Position numbers and translations under genes: made by a program
Shown: one piece after another, positions 1 through 9,058 of the stretch
How positions within the stretch are numbered: position 1 is the first letter of the stretch
Layout of the letters: every line of letters starts with the position of its first letter
The notes under the pieces: generated by a model
Told to the model about the DNA's origin: nothing
Databases searched by the model: none
Seen by the model: the letters and a program-made list of their open reading frames with translations, nothing else
Source: Saliterribacillus persicus
GTDB taxonomy: Bacteria > Bacillota > Bacilli > Bacillales > Amphibacillaceae
NCBI RefSeq assembly: GCF_003337485.1
Contig: NZ_QPJJ01000022.1
Coordinates: 1-45,079, forward strand
DNA: 45,079 bases
Direction of reading: 5' to 3'

Positions 1-4
1 AATC

Positions 5-40
5 TAAAAAAGATGACTCCTGTACAATACAGGAATCACC
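5..40 (-). terminator. Rho-independent terminator after the ABC exporter gene
   Basis: On the minus strand a stem of about 13 pairs (arms at 28-40 and 12-24, loop 25-27) is followed by a run of six T at 11-6. It lies 70-100 bases past the stop codon of the ABC exporter gene and is the natural end of that transcript. Confidence 0.8.
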
Positions 41-112
41 TTTCCAGTGTAGCATAGTCTTTTTTTAAAAAGTCCTTTACAAAGGGTACACTTTATAAGG
101 CAGGAGCTTTTT

Positions 113-1888
113 TTATAATAGCGATTTATCCGTATTCATATCTGCGGTTAATTCCTGCACTTGGTACAGGCGGTAATAACCACCTTTTTTAGCCATTAAT
201 GCTTGATGTGTACCTTCTTCCACAACGATACCATTTTCTATTAAAATAATGCGGTCTGCATGCGTAATGGTCGAAAGTCGATGCGCAACAATAAATGTTG
301 TTCGCTCTGAAGCTAATTTTTCTAGTGCATCCTGTATTAAGCTTTCACTTTCTAAGTCTAATGCTGAAGTAGCCTCATCTAGTATTAATAGTGGTGGATT
401 CTTTAAGAATATTCGTGCAATTGCAACGCGTTGCTTTTGACCACCCGATAGCTTCACACCCCGTTCGCCGACTAGGGTATCATAGCCCTTAGAAAGCTCA
501 GAAATAAATCCATGAGCATTTGCAGCTTTTGCTGCTTGGATCACTTCTTCATCTGTAGCATCAGGATTTCCCATTCGAATATTGGCAGCGATAGATTCAC
601 TGAATAAAATATTGTCCTGTAAAACCATGCCTATTTTGTCACGTAACGACCTTGCTTTAACATCTCGGATATCCACTCCATCTATTAGGATGCTTCCATC
701 TGTCACGTCATAAAAACGAGGTATTAAGCTTATAATAGTCGACTTACCTCCACCGCTCATTCCAACTAAAGCAATGGTTTCCCCTTCATTTACATGAAGA
801 TCGACATCTTTTAAGACAAGATCTTCTTCATCCTCGTACCGAAAACTAACATGGTTAAAAGTTACTTCACCAGCAACATCCTTTAGTTCCTTTGCATCTT
901 CCTTATCCTTTACATCATACTTCTCATCCATAAATTCAAACATACGATCCATCGATGCGATCGATTGTACCAAAACGGTAGAAGAACTGATTAATCTACG
1001 TAATGGATTATAAACAAGATCCATATAACCGATAAAGGCAGCAATGGTACCAACAGTTAAGTCACCAGTAATGGCAAAATAACCTGCGAACCCTATGACA
1101 AGAAGCGGAGCTAAGTCAGTAATAGTATTCATAACTGCAAAGGTTTTCGCATTCCACGATGTATGATCAATTGCTCTTGTTAAAAAGTTATGATTTCTCT
1201 TATCAAATTGACCCTGTTCATAATCTTCTAATGCAAAGCTTCTAGTAACAGGTATACCTTGTACACGTTCGTGTAAATGTCCTTGAACTTCAGCCAATGC
1301 TTGTGAGCGATTTCTAGTTAAGTTTCTTAATTTACCATAAAAAATCTTGACCGCAATTCCGTATAACGGAAATAAGGAAATAGCGACAATAGTTAGCCAA
1401 AAGTCCATAAACATCATAATTCCGATTGCAATTAAGATAGTAATTAAATCTAACCAGATATTCATTAAGCCAGTCATGACAAAGTTCTTTGTTTGTTCCA
1501 CGTCATGGACAACTCGAGAAATAATTTCACCTGTTTTTGTTCGAGAATAGAATTTCAAGCTTAGCTTCTGAATATGATCGAATAATTGCTCGCGAATATC
1601 AAATAAAATTTTATTGCCTGTCCATTGCGCTAAATACTGTCTGTAATACTCAACAGGCGGCCGAAGAACAACAAAAATAAGCATTGCTATTCCAATGAGC
1701 CAAAAAAGTTGTGTTAATTTTTCATCTGTCGCCATTTGCTCTGCATTGATAATATCATCAATTACATATTTAACGATTAACGGCATTAATAAAGGGATCC
1801 CAAACTTGATGATCCCAATTAAAATCGTTATGAGTATTTTCCATTTATAAGGATATACGAATTGTAAATATCGTTTGATACTGTCCAC
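113..1888 (-). CDS. ygaD: ABC exporter, fused membrane and ATPase domains (YgaD family)
   Basis: A 591-residue half-transporter that should work as a homodimer in the cell membrane and export an unknown, probably hydrophobic, substrate. Residues 1-310 carry about six membrane helices of the ABC type 1 exporter fold. The ATPase domain follows, with Walker [10 protein letters not shown], signature LSGGQ, Walker [13 protein letters not shown] and the H-loop in IVAHRLST. Length and order match the family. Translation most likely starts at a GTG (1886-1888) because AGAGGTGA sits six to seven bases before it and no upstream ATG is better. The gene stands beside ygaC as in Bacillus. The substrate cannot be read from the sequence. 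Confidence 0.9.
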   Translation of the reverse strand: MDSIKRYLQFVYPYKWKILITILIGIIKFGIPLLMPLIVKYVIDDIINAEQMATDEKLTQLFWLIGIAMLIFVVLRPPVEYYRQYLAQWTGNKILFDIREQLFDHIQKLSLKFYSRTKTGEIISRVVHDVEQTKNFVMTGLMNIWLDLITILIAIGIMMFMDFWLTIVAISLFPLYGIAVKIFYGKLRNLTRNRSQALAEVQGHLHERVQGIPVTRSFALEDYEQGQFDKRNHNFLTRAIDHTSWNAKTFAVMNTITDLAPLLVIGFAGYFAITGDLTVGTIAAFIGYMDLVYNPLRRLISSSTVLVQSIASMDRMFEFMDEKYDVKDKEDAKELKDVAGEVTFNHVSFRYEDEEDLVLKDVDLHVNEGETIALVGMSGGGKSTIISLIPRFYDVTDGSILIDGVDIRDVKARSLRDKIGMVLQDNILFSESIAANIRMGNPDATDEEVIQAAKAANAHGFISELSKGYDTLVGERGVKLSGGQKQRVAIARIFLKNPPLLILDEATSALDLESESLIQDALEKLASERTTFIVAHRLSTITHADRIILIENGIVVEEGTHQALMAKKGGYYRLYQVQELTADMNTDKSLL

Positions 1889-1927
1889 GACTTCTCACCT
1901 CTCTTATGTTGTTGTATCGATGAAGTT

Positions 1928-2458
1928 TTAAGAACGATAGGTTAGATACAGCTCGTACCATTGATCAACAAATTCTGGTGAAAAAGGGCCTTTTCTTTGT
2001 CTGATCCAGCGAAGTAAATATTCAACATTTCTCCACAAAATTCCATCTAATTCCTTTGGGTAATCCATTTCGTGCCTATGCACCTCATATTCATCTTCAT
2101 CAAGTAAAATATAAGTCATGTCAGGAAATACTTTTACATCTAGGTCATAATCAATATATTTAACCGCACCTTTTTCAAAAACAAATGGGGAACTGATGTT
2201 ACAGTAATAATAAATACCATCATCTCTTAGCATTCCAATGATATTAAACCAATATTCTGCATGAAAGTAACAGATCGCAGGTTCTCTCGTGACCCAATTT
2301 CGTCCGTCACTTTCTGTAACAATTGTTTTATCATTCGCTCCGATTACCACATTGCTTGTTCCCTTTAGTATGGTTGTTGTATCCCAGACACGATGGATGT
2401 TTCCATTGTGCTTATAACTTTTGATTTGGATTTTCGCGCCAGGTTCTACGCCATCCAT
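1928..2458 (-). CDS. ygaC: DUF402 nucleoside tri-/diphosphate phosphatase (YgaC family)
   Basis: A 176-residue cytoplasmic protein of the DUF402 family, whose YgaC/Sa1684-type members hydrolyse nucleoside tri- and diphosphates. It shows the family N-terminus with [16 protein letters not shown] and the acidic central block [13 protein letters not shown] followed by LLDEDEYE, which supplies the likely metal-binding carboxylates. Length is normal. The ATG is preceded by AGGAAG at good spacing. It lies upstream of the ABC exporter on the same strand (39-base gap), and no terminator is seen between them, so they may be co-transcribed. Confidence 0.88.
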   Translation of the reverse strand: MDGVEPGAKIQIKSYKHNGNIHRVWDTTTILKGTSNVVIGANDKTIVTESDGRNWVTREPAICYFHAEYWFNIIGMLRDDGIYYYCNISSPFVFEKGAVKYIDYDLDVKVFPDMTYILLDEDEYEVHRHEMDYPKELDGILWRNVEYLLRWIRQRKGPFSPEFVDQWYELYLTYRS

Positions 2459-2499
2459 TCGTATCTTCCTTTCTGCGATTATTTTTAAGTAATAGTAAT

Positions 2500-2529
2500 A
2501 TTATAACGGGAAAAAATGTGAAATGGAAA
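2500..2529 (-). promoter_or_regulatory. Candidate sigma-A promoter for ygaC
   Basis: Reading the minus strand, TTTCCA (2529-2524) is followed after 18 bases by a perfect TATAAT (2505-2500), about 40 bases before the ygaC start codon. The rest of the 2459-2787 gap holds only the sspE terminator. I see no ygaB-like gene there. Confidence 0.45.
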
Positions 2530-2663
2530 CAATTCTGTTTACAAACTAAACATATTAATTTTATATTGTTCGATATGTACATCTTACCCGACCGTATCAA
2601 GAAAAAATTTTGTGGTTCACCATCTGCTTTTACTATTGATAAAATAGAAAGCATTAGAACAAA

Positions 2664-2704
2664 AGAAGAACCTTTCCAATACAAAAGGAAAGGTTCTTCT
2701 TTAT
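2664..2704 (-). terminator. Terminator of the spore protein gene
   Basis: A near-perfect 15-pair hairpin (arms AAGAAGAACCTTTCC and its complement, 9-base loop) lies just past the sspE stop codon. The minus-strand 3' arm runs into TTCTTCTTTTGTTC. It separates sspE from ygaC. Confidence 0.75.
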
Positions 2705-2787
2705 TTGTTGTAGCTTTAAAACACTTTGTGAAGTACTGTGATAGCTATCAAAGCTATCTTAGTCGCAACCGGTGCAATTAAAACAGC

Positions 2788-2982
2788 TTAGCGATTTTGG
2801 TTTTGATTTTGGTTCTTTTTTTGATTTGCTTTTTGGTTTTGTTGTCTTACTTCTTGTGCATCAGTTTCGCTTGCAAATTCAGTTCCGAATTTACCTTGCC
2901 CTTGTGCAGCTTTTTGGTTTTGGCGTTTTACTTCTTGTGCATTTGTTTTGCTAGCTGGATTTTGGTTTTGGTTTTTAGCCAT
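2788..2982 (-). CDS. sspE: Gamma-type small acid-soluble spore protein
   Basis: A 64-residue Gln/Asn-rich protein, the amino-acid reserve of the spore core that is degraded by the germination protease Gpr. It has two copies of the family repeat (NAQEVKRQNQKA and DAQEVRQQNQKA) separated by GKFGTEFASE, which matches the protease cleavage site. It is shorter than B. subtilis SspE (about 84 aa) but typical for the wider family. The start has a strong GGAGGTGAT site. Location between mutY and ygaC agrees with the Bacillus map. This gene is the clearest proof that the organism makes endospores. Confidence 0.95.
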   Translation of the reverse strand: MAKNQNQNPASKTNAQEVKRQNQKAAQGQGKFGTEFASETDAQEVRQQNQKANQKKNQNQNQNR

Positions 2983-3004
2983 CTTATATCACCTCCACAA
3001 AAAT

Positions 3005-3033
3005 TAATTTCTCCAAATGCTAAAAAAATATTC
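3005..3033 (-). promoter_or_regulatory. Possible forespore (sigma-G type) promoter of sspE
   Basis: On the minus strand GAATA (3033-3029) is followed after 17 bases by GAAATTA (3011-3005). This partly fits the sigma-G pattern (gnATr, 17-18 bases, cAtnnTA). It is placed just upstream of the ribosome site. The call rests on spacing and on the known forespore expression of this family. Confidence 0.35.
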
Positions 3034-3131
3034 TTAATTTTTGCGAAGGGAATTATTGGATGTAAAGTTTTAACCTTATTCGATTATTTTTCATTAAACT
3101 ACATATACTTTTACTAATGTTTTAACAGTTG

Positions 3132-4220
3132 CTATGTTATTTGGTTAAATATTTTTTGATGTGACACTGGTAAAGGTAGCTCTTTTATTTTTTCTTTTTT
3201 CATTAGACTTGCCTGTGCTTCTGTTTTAATCTCGCCTTCGAGCTCTACTTCAAGCACAGTTAAATGCCATGTTATATGAGAGAAAACATGTTTAACAGGA
3301 CTTAGTTCTTTGATTCCTTTAATGGACCAACCATATTTTTCTCTTACATAAAGAGGTAATTGTTTCTTTTGCACTTCTGATTTATCAATCATGATAAACT
3401 GCCACATATTTGCAAGCAAGCCAGTCTCCGGACGTTTTTCTAATATATATTTTTCATTCTCATCCTTAAATACTAATGCAAAATATTCTAAGCTTTTTTG
3501 TTTCTTTGCTTTCGACTTCACAGGTAAGCTCTCTTGAATACCCTGTTCAAATGCCTGACAATGCTCTTGCACAGGGCAAAGTAAACAAGTTGGTTTTTTA
3601 GGAGTACAAACCGTTGCTCCAAGCTCCATTAACCCTTGATTAAAGGCAGATGGATCTTCATGCGAAATAAGATCCGTAACACAGCTTTCTATTTTTTTAC
3701 GAGTCTGTTGATTTGCAATGTCATCATCCATTGCTAAGATTCTTGAAAATACGCGCATCACATTTCCATCTACAGCAGGCTCTGGTTTTTCATAGGCAAT
3801 GCTCAAAATGGCACCTTTTGTATATGGACCAACACCTTTGAGTTCACCTAAAAGATCCGGTTGATCTGGGACTTTGCTTTCGTAAACTTCCACAACCTCC
3901 CGGACAGCTGCTTGCAAATTTCGTGCACGGGAATAATAGCCCAAACCTTCCCATGCTTTTAATACTTTTTCTTCTTCTGCTTCTGCTAAATCATTTAATG
4001 TTGGAAAACTGGTTATAAAATTTTGAAAATAGGGTATTACAGTATCAACCTTGGTTTGTTGAAGCATAATTTCTGAAACCCAAATTTTATATGGATCTTG
4101 ATCTGCTCTCCAGGGTAAATCACGCTTTTCAGCGTCGTACCAATTAATTAAATCTTTTTGAAAGGCATGCTTTTCTATTTTGTTTGTATACTTTTTGCTA
4201 TCAAATGTTTTCACAATCAT
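3132..4220 (-). CDS. mutY: A/G-specific adenine DNA glycosylase MutY
   Basis: A 362-residue base-excision repair enzyme that removes adenine mispaired with 8-oxoguanine. The N-terminal HhH-GPD domain shows EIMLQQTKV, the helix-hairpin-helix GELKGVGPYTKGAI and the catalytic Asp in PAVDGNVMRV. The [4Fe-4S] loop is the four-Cys run CTPKKPTCLLCPVQEHC. The C-terminal part (about 230-362) is the NUDIX-like 8-oxoG recognition domain. The ATG has GAGGAA upstream. It is divergent from the yfhP homologue with a 61-base gap, as in Bacillus. Confidence 0.95.
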   Translation of the reverse strand: MIVKTFDSKKYTNKIEKHAFQKDLINWYDAEKRDLPWRADQDPYKIWVSEIMLQQTKVDTVIPYFQNFITSFPTLNDLAEAEEEKVLKAWEGLGYYSRARNLQAAVREVVEVYESKVPDQPDLLGELKGVGPYTKGAILSIAYEKPEPAVDGNVMRVFSRILAMDDDIANQQTRKKIESCVTDLISHEDPSAFNQGLMELGATVCTPKKPTCLLCPVQEHCQAFEQGIQESLPVKSKAKKQKSLEYFALVFKDENEKYILEKRPETGLLANMWQFIMIDKSEVQKKQLPLYVREKYGWSIKGIKELSPVKHVFSHITWHLTVLEVELEGEIKTEAQASLMKKEKIKELPLPVSHQKIFNQIT

Positions 4221-4281
4221 TCATTCCTCATGCTACAATATAGTAAAGCGTCTCTTATTATTGAAAGGGGGACAACCATAG

Positions 4282-5271
4282 ATGGATACAGGCACGCACA
4301 TCGTTATGGGTGTGGCACTTAGTGGTATAGCCACGCTTGATCCAGTTGTACATCAGGATCCTACCCTTTTTAGTGCAGTTATGGTAGGAGCAATTGTCGG
4401 TTCACACGCTCCTGATTTTGATACGATTTTAAAATTACGAAATAATGCAGTATATATTAGACACCATCGTGGAGTGACACATTCAGTTCCAGCTGTTCTT
4501 TTTTGGGGTATTGCTCTAGCAGCTATTATTTATGCATTCGTCCCAAGTGTCGATTTTCTCCATCTCTATTTATGGACTGCTCTAGCCGTGATTTTACACG
4601 TTTTTGTGGACATATTTAATGCATATGGAACGCAAGCCTATCGGCCGTTTACAAGGCGGTGGGTCGCATATGGTTTTATAAATACGTTTGATCCTTACAT
4701 CTTCATTTTACACATTATCGGTATTATCGCATGGGTGCTTGGAGCAAATCCAGGTACTACATGGTTAATGATTTATTTTATCATTTTCCTTTATTATATT
4801 AAACGCTACATTGATAAAAGGGAAATTGTCAGCATTATTAAAGATCATTTTGACGAGGTAGAGCAAATTGCTACATCACCAACAACACAGCAAAATATAT
4901 GGCGTGTTGCTGTTACCTCCAAAGATAAATTTTTTGTAGGAAGAGTGGAGCATGGGCATATTGAAATCATTGACACCTTTGACAGACTAAAGTTACCAGA
5001 TGATCCTTTGATAGACATCGCTTTAAAGGATAAAAATATTTCTGCATTTTTATCTTTTTCACCTGTATACAGATGGGAAATGAACGATTTTGAAGACTTT
5101 ACAGAAGTTCGGTTGATTGATTTAAGATATCGTTCAGATGGTCACTATCCCTTTGTAGCAGTAGTACACATTGATGACAATATGCGGATCATGAATTCCT
5201 TTACGGGATGGGTTTTCTCTGAAGAAAAATTGCAAACTAAATTAACAACAGAGAATGAAGTAACTTCTTAA
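4282..5271 (+). CDS. yfhP: Membrane-bound metal-dependent hydrolase (YfhP/YdjM family)
   Basis: A 329-residue protein with a polytopic N-terminal part (about 1-190) carrying the family His/Asp motifs: DTGTHIVMG at the N-terminus, SHAPDFD, RHHRGVTHS and HVFVDIFNAYGTQ. These are metal-ligand motifs of the YdjM-like hydrolases. A soluble C-terminal domain of about 130 residues follows. The natural substrate is unknown. The ribosome site AAAGGGGG lies about ten bases before the ATG. It forms a divergent pair with mutY, and its 3' end meets the yfhJ homologue at a two-way terminator. Confidence 0.88.
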   Translation: MDTGTHIVMGVALSGIATLDPVVHQDPTLFSAVMVGAIVGSHAPDFDTILKLRNNAVYIRHHRGVTHSVPAVLFWGIALAAIIYAFVPSVDFLHLYLWTALAVILHVFVDIFNAYGTQAYRPFTRRWVAYGFINTFDPYIFILHIIGIIAWVLGANPGTTWLMIYFIIFLYYIKRYIDKREIVSIIKDHFDEVEQIATSPTTQQNIWRVAVTSKDKFFVGRVEHGHIEIIDTFDRLKLPDDPLIDIALKDKNISAFLSFSPVYRWEMNDFEDFTEVRLIDLRYRSDGHYPFVAVVHIDDNMRIMNSFTGWVFSEEKLQTKLTTENEVTS

Positions 5272-5320
5272 TTAATAAAGATTGTCAAGATCAAGAAGTC
5301 ATTATGACATCGATAAGCAT

Positions 5321-5358
5321 AAAAAACCAACCTACCATTTTCGGCGGGTTGGTTTTTT
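5321..5358. terminator. Bidirectional terminator between yfhP and yfhJ
   Basis: The 12-base arms AAAAAACCAACC (5321-5332) and GGTTGGTTTTTT (5347-5358) pair perfectly. A and T runs on both sides let it serve the convergent yfhP (+) and yfhJ (-) transcripts. Confidence 0.85.
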
Positions 5359-5627
5359 TAATGTAAAGTTGGATCTTTTCCGTCCAACATTTTTTTATAT
5401 CTTGGATAATTTTCTGCAAATTCATTTAATCTCGGTCCATAATTCGCGATCCAGTACTTTACAATACGTTCAGTTGTATGTGGACCTAAATACTCTCTAC
5501 CAGCTTTAGCGGACGTTGCTTCAAAGTCTTCCCACAACAAGGTCACCCACGCCTCTGCTTCATCTGGTGATAACATCGGATTTGCACTATATAATTGTTC
5601 GGCTAGACGTTTTATCGATTGCTGCAT
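5358..5627 (-). CDS. yfhJ: YfhJ family protein (WVELL domain)
   Basis: An 89-residue cytoplasmic protein of unknown role, conserved in Bacillaceae. The diagnostic stretch is AWVTLLWEDFEATSAKAGRE, a variant of the WVELL signature, followed by a helical HTTERIVKYWI segment. Length is standard for the family. AAAGGAAGGG precedes the ATG by about ten bases. It lies downstream of yfhH on the same strand, with a 90-base gap that holds no recognisable sspK gene, although Bacillus carries one near here. Confidence 0.85.
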   Translation of the reverse strand: MQQSIKRLAEQLYSANPMLSPDEAEAWVTLLWEDFEATSAKAGREYLGPHTTERIVKYWIANYGPRLNEFAENYPRYKKMLDGKDPTLH

Positions 5628-5717
5628 GTTTGATCGTCCCTTCCTTTTGTCTTTACTCTATATCATTCGTAATGGGTGATTGGTTTCAGTCCGTTCCTTA
5701 TCGAAGTCTCTTTCTCA

Positions 5718-6053
5718 CTACTTCTCTTTCTTATCACCTAGTATAGAAATAGGAACTGCTTCTTCTTCCTCATATACTTGTCCCAATAGATTAATACGGT
5801 GTCCCCAAGCAAACACACCATTTTTATAAGTTATTCTAAACGTTTGACCAGGATCGCCAGCTAATTCATATTCTTTTCCCTTTTCAAAATCAGCAGGATT
5901 TAATAAATAAGCTGCTGCCATTTGCATTTTACGTTCTAGAATGGCATATTCACTAATATTGCCCCATTGCTCTGCTTTTTGAACCTGTTCCTTTAATGAT
6001 GCAACTTCCTCTCGTAACTCTTCTACTGTGAAGTTACTATATCTTCTATCCAT
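5718..6053 (-). CDS. yfhH: YfhH family protein (DUF1811)
   Basis: A 111-residue protein of unknown function, conserved next to recX in Bacillaceae. Family blocks seen: RYSNFTVEELREEVASLKEQ (helical), LERKMQMAAAYLLNP, NGVFAWGHRI and VPISILGD. I chose the ATG giving MDRRYS because the Bacillus protein starts the same way and GGTGA lies five bases before it. An in-frame ATG 15 bases upstream (6068) has no ribosome site. Confidence 0.87.
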   Translation of the reverse strand: MDRRYSNFTVEELREEVASLKEQVQKAEQWGNISEYAILERKMQMAAAYLLNPADFEKGKEYELAGDPGQTFRITYKNGVFAWGHRINLLGQVYEEEEAVPISILGDKKEK

Positions 6054-6232
6054 TAGTTTCACCGTCATTTCTTATAATTATGCTCTTCTTATATTTTAAC
6101 AATCTTTACGATAATTTACATCTATTTTACAGCAGAAATCTTTTTATACGAGAGATAATTCGCTATACTTACAATATAATAGTCGATATTTCTATCTGTT
6201 GGCTAAAATAAGCATTGGGGGATACTCTTTAA

Positions 6233-7033
6233 ATGATAAAAATGTTTGCAACAGATTTGGACGGAACGCTGCTCGGTCACGGTAATTACTTAAAGCCAAA
6301 AGATATCGAAGCAATTGCTAAGATAAAAAATGAAATGGAATTCACAGTAGCTACGGGCAGGTTAGATCGAGAAATTACAGAAATATTTAAAGCCTTAAAG
6401 ACTACTGGACACCGCGTGAGCCAAAATGGAAGCTTTGTCTATTCAGAAGATAACAACATGATTCATAGTCATACGTTCGACCCCAAGCTTGGCAAAACAC
6501 TGCATGAGGCTATAGTTGGCTACGAGCAATTATTTTGCATTATGACAGCTGATGATATTTATGTTTCTGAGCGAACTCCAGAAATTAAAGCAATGGAGCA
6601 TCTTTTCTATTTTGATCTAAAAGAAGGTGTTGATTTTGTTGAGTCGTACGGAAAGGCCATTCACCCTAGTAAATATATGTTGTTAGGTGAGCCAGATGAA
6701 GTCAATCAATTGCAAGAGAAAATTCGTAGTGAAATTTTCCATGAGGAAATCGTAACCTATATGTCCGATAAAAGATGTCTTGATATTTTACCTAGAGGTA
6801 TTAGCAAAGCATTTGGACTTGAAAAGCTAGCACTTGAGCGCGGAATTAACGTAGATGAGATCGCTGTTATTGGTGATTCCTTTAATGACATACCAATGTT
6901 TGAGATGACCCCACACAGCTACGTTATGTCTCAAGCACCGGCTGCCGTAAAGGAAAAAGCTAATTTTGTTGTGGATCATGTTCATGAAGCAGTTTCAGAT
7001 GTACTTAAAAAAATGAATACCGTTAAAGCCTAG
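6233..7033 (+). CDS. HAD-superfamily (Cof-type, IIB) phosphatase
   Basis: A 266-residue sugar- or nucleotide-phosphate phosphatase of the Cof subfamily. Motif I is FATDLDGTLL (nucleophile Asp, acid/base Asp), motif II is VATGR, Lys of motif III falls in GISKAFGLEKL, and motif IV is GDSFNDIPMF. The cap domain (about 85-185) is type IIB. Substrate is not readable. GGGGGAT precedes the ATG by nine bases. It is convergent with recX, with one base between the stop codons. Several paralogues usually exist per Bacillus genome, so no gene symbol is given. Confidence 0.88.
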   Translation: MIKMFATDLDGTLLGHGNYLKPKDIEAIAKIKNEMEFTVATGRLDREITEIFKALKTTGHRVSQNGSFVYSEDNNMIHSHTFDPKLGKTLHEAIVGYEQLFCIMTADDIYVSERTPEIKAMEHLFYFDLKEGVDFVESYGKAIHPSKYMLLGEPDEVNQLQEKIRSEIFHEEIVTYMSDKRCLDILPRGISKAFGLEKLALERGINVDEIAVIGDSFNDIPMFEMTPHSYVMSQAPAAVKEKANFVVDHVHEAVSDVLKKMNTVKA

Positions 7034-7034
7034 C

Positions 7035-7850
7035 TTATTCATTCTCAACATATTCTTCTATAAAACGATCGATAAGTTCTGCTGAAAATCGTTTGCGGTA
7101 AAGGGCACTTTTAACTTTATGTTTCAGCTCAAAACCTTGTGATTTTCGACTATATTTCTGTAAAGCTTTTTCACCTTGAAACACAACAGCTTGGTATTCC
7201 GCTTCATTATCTTTTTCAGGTGAAGCGGAAGCTAATGCTTCTTGAATTACGTCATTTGAAAATCCTTTTTGCATCAGGTTGAGCTTTAATCGGTCAAGCT
7301 GTTCTTTATAGGATTTTTTTTCGTTAAAATTAGATTTTTTTTCGATCAATTTCAAAACCTTTTCATATTGCTTATCAAAGGTATAAAGGGGGATGACTTC
7401 CTCAATAATGAGACGATCCACACCTTTTTCAATTAACTCTTTTTTTATGAGAAGCGGTCCTTTACTTGTCGTTAAAATCCTTGTATTAATTAGTGCAACA
7501 GCAAAAGCTTTATCATCAAGTAAACCTTCTTCCTTCAGTCGGTCCATCACTTCACTTACTGTTTCAAGCGGTACTTCTTTCTTCTTTAAATAATCAAGTA
7601 ACTCTTTTTCTGAGCGCATGCGATAGCTTAAATAATGTAAAGATAGGGTATACAATTTATGTGTAGCATCTTTATCTTGCAGGCTATCGATCTTTGCTTG
7701 GTCAAGCTCCATCCCTTTATGGAGATGTTCTTTTATTAAAATATCTTCATCAACACTAAAACCGTAGAATTCTTTTTTGCCATCATTTAGAAAGATATTA
7801 TAGCGATGTTTTGATTTCTTTTGTGTCGTAATTCGGCTGATCTGAACCAT
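7035..7850 (-). CDS. recX: Recombination regulator RecX
   Basis: A 271-residue cytoplasmic modulator of RecA filaments. It has the three-helix repeats typical of RecX, with LHYLSYRMRSEKELLDYL, MDRLKEEGLLDD and FALINT-like segments. Length fits the long Bacillus form. The ATG at 7850 is preceded by AGAGGTGA with five-base spacing. An in-frame GTG nine bases upstream lies inside that ribosome site and is less likely. It is divergent from yfhF (80 bases between start codons), the same arrangement as in B. subtilis. Confidence 0.9.
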   Translation of the reverse strand: MVQISRITTQKKSKHRYNIFLNDGKKEFYGFSVDEDILIKEHLHKGMELDQAKIDSLQDKDATHKLYTLSLHYLSYRMRSEKELLDYLKKKEVPLETVSEVMDRLKEEGLLDDKAFAVALINTRILTTSKGPLLIKKELIEKGVDRLIIEEVIPLYTFDKQYEKVLKLIEKKSNFNEKKSYKEQLDRLKLNLMQKGFSNDVIQEALASASPEKDNEAEYQAVVFQGEKALQKYSRKSQGFELKHKVKSALYRKRFSAELIDRFIEEYVENE

Positions 7851-7930
7851 GCTCTTCACCTCTTCTGTTCATCTTATCACACAAACGTATGTTCCGTAAA
7901 CAAAAATCATATTAAAAAGGTGGCTATTAT

Positions 7931-8833
7931 ATGCATATTGCAATTGCTGGCGGAACCGGTTATGTCGGAACCCAGCTAACCAAAGCACTTCTAAAAAGAG
8001 GCGACGATGTCTCCATTCTCACTCGTTCCCCGGAGAAATATCAGAACAAGCAAAATCTTACTTATGTAGGCTGGTTAAAAAGCGAACATGATCCTGCTAA
8101 AGAATTGGACGAAGTAGATGCCGTTATCAATCTTGCTGGAGATTCTTTATTTGGTTATTGGACGGATGAAAAAAAGAAGAAGATTGTTAAAAGTAGATAT
8201 AAAGCTACAAATGCCATTGTCTCCCTTATTAATAAAATGGAAACAAAACCAGATGTGTTAGTAAATGTTTCTGCAGTAGGATATTTTGGTAACTCAGAGA
8301 TGGATGTTTTCACTGAGGAAGAGCAGGTACCAGGTGATGATTTTTTAGCAAATGTAGCGAAAGCATGGGAAGAAGAAGCAAAAAAAGCGAATGCACTAGG
8401 GGTCAGAACTGTTTTAGCAAGACTTGGCGTCGTCCTAGGAAAGGAAGGTGCCCTTCCACTTATGGCTATGCCATTTAAACTTTTTATTGGTGGAAAAATT
8501 GGTAGTGGAAAGCAGTGGATTTCATGGATTCATATAGAGGATGTCGTTGGGATGATTTTATTTGCTATTGATAATGACGGAGTAGATGGACCGCTCCATG
8601 TAACAGCCCCGGAGCCAATGCAAAATGATCAATTCAGCCAAATACTTGCTACTGTTTTAGATCGTCCAAACTGGCTTCCTGTTCCTTCTATTGCCATTAA
8701 ATTATTATTAGGAGAAATGAGCACATTAGTAATCGATGGCCAACACGTTTTACCAGAAAAAGCAGAAAAAAATGGCTATCACTTTGCGTATCCGAAGCTA
8801 GCTTCAGCCCTCAAAAATATTTACAAAAAATAA
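7931..8833 (+). CDS. yfhF: TIGR01777-type NAD(P)-dependent epimerase (YfhF)
   Basis: A 300-residue SDR-fold protein of the SDR39U1/TIGR01777 group, whose reaction is unsettled. It has the N-terminal Rossmann motif AGGTGYVGTQL, the VINLAGDSLFGYWT block and LARLGVVLGKEGALPLM, which are hallmarks of the group, and a C-terminal DUF1731-like end (LLLGEMSTLVIDGQHVLPEK). AAAGGTGG precedes the ATG. Gene order matches Bacillus. Confidence 0.9.
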   Translation: MHIAIAGGTGYVGTQLTKALLKRGDDVSILTRSPEKYQNKQNLTYVGWLKSEHDPAKELDEVDAVINLAGDSLFGYWTDEKKKKIVKSRYKATNAIVSLINKMETKPDVLVNVSAVGYFGNSEMDVFTEEEQVPGDDFLANVAKAWEEEAKKANALGVRTVLARLGVVLGKEGALPLMAMPFKLFIGGKIGSGKQWISWIHIEDVVGMILFAIDNDGVDGPLHVTAPEPMQNDQFSQILATVLDRPNWLPVPSIAIKLLLGEMSTLVIDGQHVLPEKAEKNGYHFAYPKLASALKNIYKK

Positions 8834-8978
8834 ATATTATTTTTTGTAAAATTCGCTTGTATTTAACTGTATTTCGTGATATTTTATTATTTGTGTGATT
8901 TAAACAGCTTTATAAGGTTGTTTTATACTTATATCGTAAATATACATGCATTTACTCGAAAAATTATCTAAATTTTTG

Positions 8979-9007
8979 TTTTCAAATCAATCTAATTCGA
9001 GTATGAT
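8979..9007 (+). promoter_or_regulatory. Candidate promoter of the structured leader
   Basis: TTTTCA (8979-8984), a 17-base spacer and TATGAT (9002-9007) resemble a sigma-A promoter. It is the best candidate upstream of the acetyltransferase leader and would give a leader of about 265 bases. Confidence 0.4.
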
Positions 9008-9058
9008 ATAAAGTACAAAAAGGTTTTAAATTAAGTCAGTTTGAAAGGAAAGATTTTT

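Noticed and set aside
2412-2684. 90-aa minus-strand frame near ygaC, possible ygaB
   Set aside because: It starts inside the sspE terminator, has no ribosome site and overlaps the ygaC start. The sequence does not look like YgaB.
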